Positions 22,920 through 34,691 of a stretch of 64,000 nt of DNA are shown piece after piece. Position 1 is the first letter of the stretch, and each line of letters opens with the position of its first letter. Source of the DNA: Rusavskia elegans (Eukaryota > Ascomycota > Lecanoromycetes > Teloschistales > Teloschistaceae); contig SAUG01000039.1 of assembly GCA_011316305.1 (NCBI GenBank), positions 1 to 64,000 of the forward strand, written 5' to 3'. Under the pieces are notes generated by a model. The model was not told the DNA's origin and did no database searches. It was given only the letters and a program-made list of their open reading frames with translations. A program made the position numbers and the translations under genes.

Positions 22920-24259
22920 GGCAGCGCTTTAGCGGGGAAATTGACTAAGGGGTAGGATTTAAATTCGGGGAGGATGTTGGATGGATTCAAAGAGGTTGAG
23001 GATGTTTCTCGATTTCGATGGTAGAAAGGCGTTGCTTATATATCTCGATCAATGGTGTTAATGTGATGAACTAAAAGTGAAGACAGGGGCCCTTTGTTTG
23101 GGAAACCTTGAGATTTCGAGATCTGTTGGGAACAAAGCCTGGGCATGCAAACAAAGCGATTGTTGCAATGACAGAAATCAAGCCTGTTATGTCATGGTCA
23201 TTGCTATCAACCAGTCAACTTCCAACATGGCAAACTTTCGAGCCGGTACGTCGGTCGTATAATCTTTCTGAATCTCAGAAACAACATGACTGTGACCAAA
23301 GGAAATCGAAGAAGCCATACCTAAAACTTTCAACAGTCTCTACTGAGAGAGAAACCTGAGTCCTGCCACCAGTATAATCAACGCTTCTGTGCTCTTTGTT
23401 GAAAACCTGTTCCGCATATTCGCCCAGTATCATCAACCATCCAAGCCCCTGGAATTTTGCCGTGACTGCACATGACTTCTAATCCCATAATTACGCGTGG
23501 ACGAGGCCGGTCCCGATCGCCCGCACCACGACGATGGAATGTGAAGCTCAACAACTTTAAGACTATCAGGTAGTAGCTTTTTGCTTCAACAGACACAAGC
23601 CGGAAGAACCATAGAGGAGAGGATATCTCTCGAATCAATCCATCCCAACAGATTCCATGCTACAAGCACTCCCGTATACCGATTTATCCCTACCGCATCA
23701 ACTATTTTCTTTTCGGCATATTCCATGCCTTCACCTTCATCGCACCCGCCTCATGGAAAGCTATCCCTCCGCCTGCTATAGATGGTCTTCGCGGAAGATT
23801 TTCCGCTCAGAAGCTCCTGAATCGAAGACCATAGCGGGCGAAGCGATACTGCTATTCATCTGATCCATCCCCAGCGCACTCGCCGCGGCCATCGGATAGA
23901 GCGGCGTCCCAGCTCCCACCCCGGCGCCGCCGCCAGTGAGTACCTACATCAACGGGACCCAGCACCGAGTTCCCACCGACGGCTCCCAAGCCAATGATCT
24001 GATCAAAAGAAAGGCTTGTTTTTCCTAAACGAGCGTCTATAGCGTTTCTGCGCTACCTACATAACAAAGCCTTCCCAAAATTTCTCTCCAACAACTGACT
24101 GTCAGGAGTTATCGAGCCTGAGGCTCATTGGTCACATACATATTCGTTGCTGCCCATTACCTTTCTGCCAAGCCTCCAGCCCTGGTGAGTCACGGACATG
24201 TTTTGAAGTGTCAAGTGCGGATTGCCTACAGGACTTGTAAAGTCGAGGCTACTGTCTGC
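22920..24259. other. Intergenic region
   Basis: No gene supported. Small frames at 23077-23359 and 23378-23638 lack domain signal. The right end is downstream of the carboxylesterase gene. Confidence 0.45.
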
Positions 24260-26608
24260 CTACAATTCCTCCGTAGTCGTGTCTTGCGCTCCGTCCTGCA
24301 CCACGAAACGCTGATCGCTTCTACTCTTGCTCGGGGTAGGAGAGTACGGCGCTGATCGCCAGTACTCGCACTTGGTCTTATCGATTGGGTCAGGCCCGAG
24401 GATGGGACTATAGTCCGGCTTGAGTTGCCCCGGTTTGCCCATATTCATGACCTTCCCATTTTCGGAAGTATATATCTCCCAGAAAGTTGAGTCTTCAGCG
24501 TTTGGATCCATATAGCGTGTAAAATTGAGAATGGCTTCTTGGAAGTACTTTGCGAGCCTCTCGTCGACGGGAGGGATAGCTGGAGGAGAGGGGTAATACT
24601 TTTCGAGAGCAATCAGTATGGGCTGGCAAGTGGGAGAAGGTTGGACTTACGGTGTACCCGATGTCATAGCCATGGGTTGCGGGCAGGGCATTGAAGACGT
24701 ATCTGTAAACCGGATGGTAGTCCTTCGAGGTCGACTTGAGCGAAGCTTCGGTGAGGTAGAACGAGTTGCACTGGATTGCGATGTCCTAAGTAAAGCCAAG
24801 TCAGCGGGGTCTGCCAGCACGGTGAAACGCAGCTTACGTTGAAGAAGTCTGCAGCAGCGAGTAAGGACAGTTGCGGGCCGGACTTTGTTGGGACCGTATA
24901 GCCTGACGCGATCATGTCCAAGACGGATTGTGGAACATTTGGAAACAGTCCACGCACATGATCTAGAAGTGCTTCTGTGGTTCGGATCCAAGGCGGCGTA
25001 AAAAGGAGGCCATCCGCTTTCTCGTGTCCCAGCAGCATTGCTGGAATCTTAGGTTGATCCTGGGCCAAGATTCTGCCTGGCAGATCACGAACGTAATTAT
25101 AATCTATCGTTGGACCGAAGTTGAAGTATCCGTACTTAGATTCATGAACCAGCTTTGCGTTGGCATGCTGCAAGACTTTTGTGTCGGCGGTGAGAAGAGC
25201 ATCGACGTCCTCCACCTTGGCCAACTCTAGGAACTTGGTGTACATTTCGTCGTTCTGTGTGTCGTCCCGCTGGGGAAAGAACGCAGGGCTCTGAATAAGT
25301 GCTGCTTTCATTCCAGGCTTGTTACGATGATTGGAATCAGCGGCAATATGATGCATGATAGACGATGCGCCTGCACCCTGTCCCATCATGGCCACTCTAT
25401 AGATCAATCAGTCAACGGCACAAATGATGCCCCGGATGGAGAAACTATCACTTCCCTTCTCGAATCACCGCCAAATTTATTGACTTGCCACCGAACCCAC
25501 TCCACGGCAAACGCCTGATCGAGTAGGCCGATGTTGCTTGTTCCACCACTTTCAAAGTATTTGGAGCCACCCAACCATCCAAAGGCCCCAAGTCGGTAGT
25601 TCATCGCCACCTGGAGGTCTAAGCACACTTGGCTGTTGGTGATGATCGATAGGGGTAGATGGAACATACGTAGATAACATTCTGTTCGCCTTCGCCCTCG
25701 CTGGCAGCATCGAATAGGCCTTCTGGACTGCCGTATTGATCTTTCCAGCCATATACGAAACTGGACGGTCCCATAAACCAGTGTTTTCTTTACTCTTGGG
25801 TTTGAAGATGGAGCTTACCCTCCGCCGTGTACCCATACGATAACTGCGGCTAAGATGCATGTGTCAATACTAGATTGGGAATGAGGGCGCTTGGCTTACG
25901 TTTGTAAATCTCAGCCTTGTTTCTACGGTCCCATACCGTTTTGGGCACCATAACGTCTAACGTAAGGCAATCTTCGCTCGCTGAATCGATCAAATTAATA
26001 AACGCCTTAGGGTGCCTAGAGAACAACAAACCATTCTTGGGCGGGTACTGAATCGGACCGTAATCTGATGCCGAGATAGGATTTGTCCAATTGGCCAGAG
26101 CGGGAGGATCCTGGAAGTCCGCCAAGAATTCCAATGCCTTCGGAGCCCAGCCCACCTGGACTTGAGGACAGACGTTCTCATTCCAACCGTAATTCACAGT
26201 CTCATTGTAGTCATAGATACCCTGAGGCGCCAAAAATCGGAGATCCCCGACGGGCGGTTGTGCATAGGGGATGTTTTTGAACTTCACAAATTTCCCACTT
26301 TCCTAGTCGTCGTTTCGATCAGCTTGAAACCCCTTCGGCAGGCCAACCATTCCACTCACCGAGAGTTTACCAACGTGAACATGAGTGTCAAGCTGGACCT
26401 GATACTCCTCGAGGTCGTGGGCCGCCTTCCTTGAAGGATAAACAGGCCGACCGGAATGGCCACGCTCAGGGCGTGAAGGAGTTTTCGGCTTCATGTCGAC
26501 GTCAACTGCGATGTCTCCATCGCTGGCGACATCAACATGTACAGTGGCAGCATGCACGTGCAAGCCAAAGGAGAGCAGGGCGGCAAAGCCCAATGCATTG
26601 CACTTCAT
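24260..26608 (-). CDS. Type-B carboxylesterase-like secreted protein with altered active site
   Basis: Model: complement(join(24260..24598,24651..24785,24838..25396,25456..25610,25670..25760,25819..25849,25900..26302,26360..26608)), 653 residues, alpha/beta-hydrolase fold. Seen: signal peptide (ALGFAALLSFGLHVHA), FKNIPYAQPPVGDLRF, SEDCLTLDV, VIVWVHGGG (oxyanion hole), MNYRLGAFGWLGG, and ATHGYDIGYT carrying the catalytic His. Odd: the nucleophile elbow reads GQGAG, with Gly317 (codon 25375-25377) where the family has Ser, and ADGLLF has Asp at the usual Glu position. Also odd: the only frame-restoring donor of the intron 25397-25455 is GGAAGT, not GTAAGT. Probably inactive or a pseudogene in progress; other junctions are canonical. 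Confidence 0.82.
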
Positions 26609-27781
26609 CCTGTAGATCGTCGAAAATGGTACACGAATGATCCTGTGGGGCAGTGGAGAGCAACTAGAAGCTGAGCAGGAAGCAACTGGGTACGGCGAGG
26701 CTTGTTAGAAAAGAGGAGATATGTTCGTCCATATAAGGAATCGAATGAGGGGAAGTGGAGATGGAGATACCTGCCTACCAGAACATCTGCCCTACTTATC
26801 CCAGACTACAACGAGACTACCCAGGCCCATCATGGATGATTTTGAGACCAAACGATGACTACATTCTGCAGGGCGATATTCTCGGACCTGTTAAGCCGCC
26901 TGCGATGCTGCACGACTTTCCGCGAACAGTCGGCAATTCACTCAGGTGGAGAGACCGAACAGAACCGGATCCAATGCAGCGAGCTCGAACTTGGTGGACG
27001 CACTTGCACTATAACAATGCTGCAGGCGCTACGCCAGTCCAGATGGTCGAGGCTGTATTCAGGAAAGGGAGTAAGAGAGATCTTGCGTGAACCCCACTCA
27101 TAGCTCCATGCAAATCGAGTCTGCAGCTCGCTTGGCCTCCAACTCGTGACATGCTGTTATCTGCAGCATCTGTGCATCAGAGGCGAAGCAGCCAAGGGCT
27201 TCTGGAAGTAGCACAATTGATCCGCTTAGCTGGATCACTCTTGCTCTTCAAGTGATTTTGGCGCTCGTATTAGCTACAGAATTGGTTATTATCACCCGAA
27301 TTAGCTATAATATCGAAGGTCCCGTTGACAGAAATCAGGAGGATTAGTCTTCCTTCTGCTGATAATGAGATGGGAAGTTCATCTGTGGAAGAGAGAACAT
27401 TTGGTAGATCTAGATCCGGGCGACACGGGACAAGGCTGTAGATGATACTGGTAGTAGCTCGAAACCCTTTATGCGGGGAGTAACGATTCGATGGGAGATG
27501 TTCGGAGCGCGACAAGTCCACAGGGGATGCTCGGGATGGCGATCTACTAGTATAGTACCTTGTCAAGCTTGTCCGAGAAGTCGAGAACTCGAGAACTCTA
27601 GACCCAAAGCCAAGCTAGAGGCCTGCCGCCTTGGCGCTCCTAACATCACGTGACCCAAGTGTGGGACACCAATCAGGTACGAGTAATCCTCGCCGAGCCA
27701 GCATCTCCAGTCGCCTGGTATCGCCAGACGCCGCCTACCAATACAAGCCTGTGTAACAAGGTCATCTCCTTCCAAGCCTCA
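26609..27781. other. Intergenic region
   Basis: A TATATGG-like element on the minus strand near 26730 may serve the carboxylesterase. A 110-codon plus-strand frame (26755-27090) has no family resemblance. Otherwise nothing seen. Confidence 0.4.
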
Positions 27782-29176
27782 ATGGCATTCGCCCAGCCAG
27801 CTGTAAATGATAATTTTCTTTACAATGGACATCTACATGTTGACGTGGGGAACCTCAATCGTCATAAACAAGCCTCCGTCGCGGAAATCACCGAGGTGCT
27901 ACCCCCTGACTTGAAGAAGCCTAAAAATGCAGCGGCCGTCAAAGATCCTGTCGGGCACTGGTACGAGGCTCAGCTCATTCATTATGGCTTATCTCCATCC
28001 AAAGACAAAGCAAGAGCCAAGATGAGACTGCTCGAGAACCTCAACCAGTCCAAGTTAAAAGTTCCGCCGCACATCACGTATCTTTCGTACTTTAAAGTAT
28101 GGGCTAGTCTACTCCCTTGAGTCGGAGTTAAAGAAGGAATTCGCGGCTACCGAGCGTAAGGCTAAAGCCCAATATAAGCAATCGATGCAAATCGAAACTC
28201 CGTCAACGAAGAAGCGCAAGAATACTGGTGATCAGAACCCATTCCCGACTATCAACCTCAATATCAACGTGGGCGGAGCCACTCCCCCCGATCAGGATTC
28301 TCCATCACCTCCGAAGAAACATAAGCCACAGACTGCGCGGAGGGGACGCTCAACTTCCGTCCCACCTCCTGAGTTTTCGCATTCTGCCTTCCAGCGAAAC
28401 GCTCCCGTTGCTGAGCTTTCCAAACCGAGACCCAAACAGACTGCTAGACGAAGCGCTTCATCGTCGCTATCGTATCGATCAAATACCGCTTTTTCGCATG
28501 TGGAATCTGCCATTATTGCACCACTTGCAAACGCAGCCTTCGATATTGCCAGCCAATACCCATCTCCCAAAAAGAACCTTAAGCTCAAGAAGGAGCCTAA
28601 GCCAGCAACTAAAAAAGAAACCAAATTCAAGCAGGAGCCACTAGTCAAGAAGGAGTCGAAAGTCAAAGCAGAGCCTGGTTCCAAGAAAAAGACCGTTGCA
28701 TCATCTTCACGTTCCTCTGCAGCAGCGCCACTGGGTCTCATCAACGGTTTGTATGAAATATCTTGCCCGGATATTGAAAGAGAATGGGATTACGATGGAT
28801 TTACCATAATTCTCACCCTTGACTCGCCTGCAGTCTGGGGGGAATACGACATTGGTATGTTCACTGGGATCTTACACATCCCACAGCCCCCAAGCCCCCA
28901 TTTGCTGCATCAAGCGACACGCTCTCGTTCCGATGGCGCGGGAGAGAGAACAGCGAGGGTGAAATGAGCTTCGGTGACAACTGCGTCGGTGGTATTTCTT
29001 TCCTTGGCAATGGCCACATCGCGGGCTGGATCAATCTGTATGGGGAGTGTCGCTTCGAGGGCACAAGGAGAGACGGCCCAGGGACTGCCATCAGGAGCGC
29101 CACAAGTATGCGAGATGAATGGGATGGGTACAACGGCGACGATTACGAGCGTGAGAGGGTTGGTAGATGGCACTGA
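27782..29176 (+). CDS. Lys-rich nuclear-type protein with SAP-like N-terminus, unknown function
   Basis: Exon 1 starts at 27782 (MAFAQPAVNDNFLY); the middle exon runs to 28854 and the last exon is 28887-29176. N-terminal part has a SAP-like helical motif (LIHYGLSPSKDKARAKMRLLENL), then a long basic region with KKE/KQE repeats and many Ser/Pro, then a compact C-terminal domain (WDYDGFTIILTLDSPAVWGEYDIG ... FRWRGRENSEGEMSFG ... ERERVGRW). I recognise the C-terminal type from uncharacterised ascomycete proteins but have no name. The first junction is unresolved: exon 1 and exon 2 frames differ and need removal of 1 mod 3 bases;28061-28121 (61 bases, GT-AG) works but removes VPPHIT, which looks coding. 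Confidence 0.6.
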
Positions 29177-30300
29177 TCCTCTCCTTATCACCACAAAACG
29201 AATCTTTTCGACTGCGAAGGCTATCCAAGTATTGAATCTTCCTTCTTCGTACCGACCGTTCTGGGAAGCTGGCGAGGAAGGTGCTAAAAGTGACCATCTT
29301 GACTGGCTCACACGGAGGGTATGACTATCGTATGCATTGGGATATGGTTCTTGTCTGAAACTCATGGGACAATTGAGTCCGCAATTGGAGGAGCTCTCAT
29401 GTGGAAGATGTTGACTGCAGAATCCTGTGATATGCAATAAAAGCAAGAACGGATGTTAGAGGATGTTCGAGGCTGCAAGTATGTTTTTCAGAATTCTTGT
29501 CTTATATATCTTGATCTTCTTGATCTGAATGACAATGGTTTGTCTTCTTCGACACTGAGTGGAGTCTTCCAGCACAGCAACTTCATCAGTGGGATTTTGT
29601 ATTGTTAGGAGTTCGGCCGCCCTCTTACCGGATTCATAGGTTTTCTTACAAATATCACATGATAGTTCGATACCTATACAAAAGGCTTATTCCTGCAAGC
29701 GACGGAAGTTGGCACTGTGCAAACCTCTTTTATCACTGGGCAAACACCCTCTGACCTCTCCTGCAGCCGCGAAGCGAATGACCCAGGTCATAAGAAGACC
29801 ACTCCACTTTCGATGCCTCGAATACATTGTCATATTAGTACATGGACACTTTCCCGTAGTTCACCTCCGAGCTGGAATGGGCAATGTTCTTTCAGAATGC
29901 TCATGGAATAATTGTCATGTCGTTAAACCTGCAAGCAAGATGAACACCCCGTGCAGTCGTTGACGATCCCATTAGTTCAACTTGCAGTGTAGAGCTGTTG
30001 GGCTGGATCGATTCAGCACGAAGAAGGTAATATGAAGACGTCTCCAATGTCGAAGAGTTCATCAAACCTGTGATCCGATCACTGGTTAAGTGATGATGCT
30101 ACTCAGGATCAATCTACAACGAGTTCAATTGGGTCCTCACGCCGCTGTTTCGATTGTTGATCACAATTGAGTGAATGAGCATCCACCCCAAGCCAATTCA
30201 ACATTTCTACGTGACGCTTTCGGCTTTACCGAACCAATCTCGCCTTCGCCATCCACCATCATGCGCCCTAACTAATCTCTTTCATGTCAGTTAATACGCC
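29177..30300. other. Intergenic region
   Basis: No gene seen. AT content rises somewhat near 29450-29700. Confidence 0.45.
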
Positions 30301-31358
30301 ATGAGAATCTCTGCAGCGTCCCAATACGGCCTGCAGGCCTTCGCCATTCTGCTTATCTCGGCACTCCTACTACTACACTCAACCTTTCGCGGTGCTTTGG
30401 AGTCCTCGCCCAAGACCAAGCGGAGCTCGCTCCCAGATCGTCACTTGCCGATCAAATCCATACCGATTCTCAAGGTGTCAACCAGCTCTGCCAAGAGCAT
30501 CGGTCTACCATTCGGCCATCAAGATCTTGCCCTCAACCTCTACTCTGTCCCGTTTAATTCAGTACTCCTGAAACGTGCCCCGCCCCGCGAGCCTCTTACA
30601 TAGCCTACCCTCGTCTGCGACGGTAATGTTTTCCTGGAGAAAATCAAAGCAGCTTTCGAAGGCAGTGGTGCACCAGGGCGCGAATTCTCGTCCGGTGATC
30701 TGGACAACGGTTGGACTATGGTGCCACCTTTTCCTAGGGCGATTCCGGCAACCAGTCTGGATAAATATTGGGCATCCGCCTTCCCAGAGTCCAGAAGCAA
30801 GAAATTGGAGATCAAGTCGATCAGTGTCAAGCAGGACAAGGACTACCAAACGGATAATAGAACCCAGATCACTGTAAGTTGAGCCCAATGCATACCATCT
30901 CTCCATTTGCTGAGCGCATCCACAGAACCCCACCAAGGCATTCTCAAACGGATTATATGTCCCCGAGCTGAAGCCTCAGTCCCGCAAATGTAATCTCAAA
31001 ACGTAACATCAGCATCTCGAAAGAAAACCGCGACAAACTCCCCTCTCTCAGCAAGCTCTCCGACATAATATGGCTCAACTGGAAAACGAAATCCCTGAAC
31101 CCGAAAGAACTGCGGTACATAGCCCACAACAAAATTATCAACAAACAATCCGGTTCGGCCATGGATTATCTTTTCCTGCGGGACTCCGGTAAGAATCCAC
31201 AGAAGGAGGGTATTCCATTCCCAGGACCCGAATGTAGTGGGGATAGCGAGGAGTTAAAGGCGTTGCTGGCTACACCGAATGGGACTGCGGTTGCGTGGAT
31301 CTTGATAGATCATGCTAGGGAGCTGAAGGGGCGGGATGAGGGGTTGACGAGGAGGTAG
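30301..31358 (+). pseudogene. Damaged gene of an uncharacterised ascomycete family
   Basis: ATG 30301 opens a frame with an N-terminal hydrophobic segment (LQAFAILLISALLLLHS). At 30601-30603 a TAG interrupts it, yet the same frame goes on in family-typical sequence (LVCDGNVFLEKIKAAF, APGREFSSGDLDNGWT). A GTAAGT...CACAG intron (donor about 30873) follows, and then between about 30960 and 31000 the coding moves to another frame, which runs through LSDIIWLNW, LATPNGTAVAWILI to stop 31356-31358. I recognise the PGREF...NGWT and LL.TPNG..VAW motifs from uncharacterised ascomycete proteins. One stop and one frameshift make this a likely pseudogene; an alternative intron ending at TACATAG (30603) could hide the stop but not the frameshift. 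Confidence 0.6.
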
Positions 31359-32305
31359 CTTAAGGTTACTATATTTGTAGTCGATCGGGATCAGTTCATG
31401 CTGTGGGATATTGAAACTCAATCGCCACGATGATAATGAATATGTTGGGGTCATGTCATCTGACCGGATGAAACTCGTGACTTAATTGGGATTGGCTTCG
31501 GAACCAAGGCAGGAGGTGCCTGCCTCTCGGATCATACTTCAGGAGTAAAGGGTCGACGGTGATTGTGCTAGATGCTTGGAAAACTTGGTAGAGACCAATG
31601 GGGTTCGGGTCGGCGTGCCATAGTGAAGGGTGGCTGTCGATAAATAAATAGCTGATTTGAATGTTCTCTTAGTAATCGCTCCTTCGACCGGGACGGGCAT
31701 CCAGGAAGAGAGATTGTCCCTCGATTGAAGATTTACCGATATCGAGGGGCAGGGAGGGTTTCACCGGCTTTTAGCAACATCGTAAGGCCCGATAAGGTGG
31801 AGGTTCATAGCTCGAACAAAGTTGAGATTGGACTGCGATGACAATTGACGGCGCGGTGGGCATATCAAAGCCAGTGTGTGCGGACCAATCGAGGATCAGA
31901 TCGGCTTATGTCATCAGACAGGCAACCCACTCATCTAATCACGTACTCGGTAGTATTTATGAGAACAGCCGCCTCTTTGACGCCACAGTCGTCTTAAGCG
32001 AGGTTGGATGACAGTCATCATCGACGTGGCACCTGATTCACGCAGATGGACGGTCGTCTTCTTCCAAAAACAAGGGTTGGGAGATGGTATTTATCAGCAC
32101 AAAACCTGTTCGTCTTAGAGATGAGCAGGAGATTGCCGCGATCCTTTGAATTGAGGTCGGTATTCTCATCTGACGATCGCTTGTATATGCTCATCTGCCT
32201 CAATCTCCCCAGGAGTTGGACTTTGTTCAATTACACTTTAGACTTCCTTCGGGTCGTTGCAAGTATCAACATTCATCATCCTGACGTAGCTCATCCATCA
32301 CGCAC
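31359..32305. other. Intergenic region
   Basis: No gene recognised on either strand. Confidence 0.45.
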
Positions 32306-32812
32306 TCAGCAGTGGTCCAATTGAAACAAGGTAGTACTGGGTATACAATCTCCTGAATCCCTTCGTTTGTGGTCATATCCTCGTCCCACCCAGCTGTTGC
32401 AGTGTACTGTTACTTCCTCCGGGTGTTCAAGATAGCCAGAAGGACGGTGAACAAAGTCTAGCTTGGTGCGAAAGATCCAATGCCGCTCGCTGGCCAGGTA
32501 CTCGGGTGTGTATCGTCTTCTAGCACAAGCGTAGTGATGGGAAATCGTGCATGAACAGCGTGCGCGTGTGTAGAGGCCGGATTGGGTCCATCGGTGCGAG
32601 AAGACGGTACACCATCCTAACGGGTATGAGTGCTCTTCTTCAACATGCCGGGACCGATTCCAGACAATGTGTGAATGCCAGTAGGGAAAGATAAGACATA
32701 TCCCCCGAGTTTCAGGAAGCAGCTTCCAATGGTCCGTGGGTCTATGGATGACTTTTTGATAAGCTTTGTTTGTTGCAGGCTCGTAAAAAAAGGGACGGCC
32801 CTCGAGAATTCT
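32306..32812 (-). pseudogene. 168-codon open frame without ATG, possible gene remnant or internal exon
   Basis: On the minus strand the frame is free of stops from 32812 to the stop at 32306-32308. It has no Met codon, so it would need an upstream exon. The composition is protein-like, rich in Trp, His, Cys and Arg (for example HWKLLPETRGICLIFPYWHS and ARRRYTPEYLASERHWIF). A TGA closes it upstream at 32813-32815, next to an AG that could be an acceptor. No family recognised. It could be the 3' exon of a decayed gene or a chance open frame. Confidence 0.3.
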
Positions 32813-34691
32813 TCAGAACATTAGACCAAGCGCGATGAGCGGGGGAAGTGGAGTCTCGCAAGTGACTTCATATCTGGTAATGGTCAAGATATTGAACCCA
32901 ATTTGTACCCGAGGATAGGTACATCTAACCTGCGGATATCCGTGCTTGTGTGTGGTTGCTTTGACCGGTGCATGAAGCTTATCTTCATGACCTTCCTGGT
33001 TATCTGCTGATATATGCCCTGTGGTATTCTTCTATCCTCCGGTTCCCCTTATCAGTATCGCAGATCATGTGAGCGTTCCATCAATGGGTGTCCCTCGTTG
33101 GAGTCCAGAAAGAAAAGACAGGTGCTTTCAGGAATTGGCACGTCCTTGTCATTAATGTCCCAACACGCCAATGATATCAGTCCTAGCTCTTGCTCGTGCA
33201 CTTGGGAGTTGAATGATGCGGTACATTGCAGAGCTGGAGTAGCGTTCCCATGAAGCGGCAGACGCTTTGCTGGCCGTGGAAGCCCGACACCAAACCGTGG
33301 CTGCTGATGGGGGCCTGGAGTGGCATCATGCTCGTCGTTTGTAAGCAGAGCGTTCTCAACTTCTAAGCTTCAGCTTTGCGTCAGGTTCATTGACTGGAGG
33401 GGTTGGTAGCTCCCTAACGTCATCTAAGTAGCAATCAACGTTCCACGGTAGGTCCAGTTCAATCACTATCTGTGCCAAAACAAAGGTAATACTGCTCACT
33501 GGACATCTTCGACGATATTCTGGACAATTGACTGGAGAGCAATATGCAATGTGCTAAGGAAAGCAAACGGGTGTCGATGAAATGTACGAAGGCTGAATAC
33601 ATGAGACACTCAAAGTGGAAGAGGAGAGGAGCGAGGGGGCGACCTGCCAACATTTGCGGCTCATGATGGCGAAAGTCGTGCGTTCTCGCTTCCCGAGTCA
33701 GAAGACTTAAAGTTCCTGCGCATCTGCCCAAGTGTAACCAACGGATCTGTGCGTGTGATGGAGGTAGTGTTTCATTGGCCGTTCGCCTGGATGCGCTGCA
33801 TGACTGCAGACTGGATGCCCACTCGCTGCCAACGCACCCATTGCGCCTGACGAATAAGCCTTGGGATTGGATTCTTGTACTACAAGCCCTAGAGCCTTCG
33901 ACGAACACCCTCAGCGATGCAGAAACACTATGAGATTGGCCCTGCTGCAGGTAGCTAAGCTATACCAGAGGTGTTGACAGAGGAATAACAGTGAAGGCCT
34001 CGAAAAAAAGGGGGCTGAAAGTATCCGCTGTAAGACCTCTGCTTACCTTGGAAAGAGCGTCTGGGAGTGGGGCTATTGTAGTGGCAGGAAGTCACTAGAA
34101 TACGAGATAACAGGAACTTTGCACGTGCTGTGGCATGGAGGATACATGCATGATCTGACGGTAGTCCAAGCCTTCAACCAGTACATGATTATTGAGTGAG
34201 GCGGCCTTCCCTGAGAAACATTGAGTCCTTTCAGTCATGCAGTCATGTGCAGCGGAAAGCAAAGGCGCACGCCTGTAAACAACCAGGAGTTGGTTACACA
34301 AGCATCTCATTGGCCTTACCATTGCTGGAGGGTGTGCTGCGGACATGAAAACCATGACAATGCCAGCACACTCATTCAACAGGCGAACGAGTCCGTGAAG
34401 CGGCCAAGCTTCCCATAGACGGCGGAGGTTGGTTGGCTAGCGAGCATTGAAATTAGCTCACGCCCTGTCAGTGTAAGTTATTCCAGCCCCAGATCATGAC
34501 GCCAGTCTACCTGTGACGTCATGCAAAGATTGACCATGAGGCTGAAGTCCCTCTGTTGAGATTTGACCTTCTTGCGATCTCTAGACTTCATGCGACCTAC
34601 GCCAGAACAGTCAACGCTCAGACGATCTGAGCCCGGAAGGCCTAAGTCAAACCCCATTACATACCCTTCAATGGGCGAAAGCTGATTGTTG
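32813..34691. other. Gene-poor region
   Basis: Nothing I can support. A 149-codon minus-strand frame (33459-33908) lacks domain signal and biased codon use. Composition is still balanced, unlike the block right of 40.7 kb. Confidence 0.4.

Noticed and set aside
26755..27090. Plus-strand ORF of about 110 codons
   Set aside because: No recognised family, no introns or promoter signal; could be chance at this length.
33459..33908. 149-codon minus-strand ORF
   Set aside because: No domain resemblance, no splice structure, composition not distinct from random sequence of this base content.
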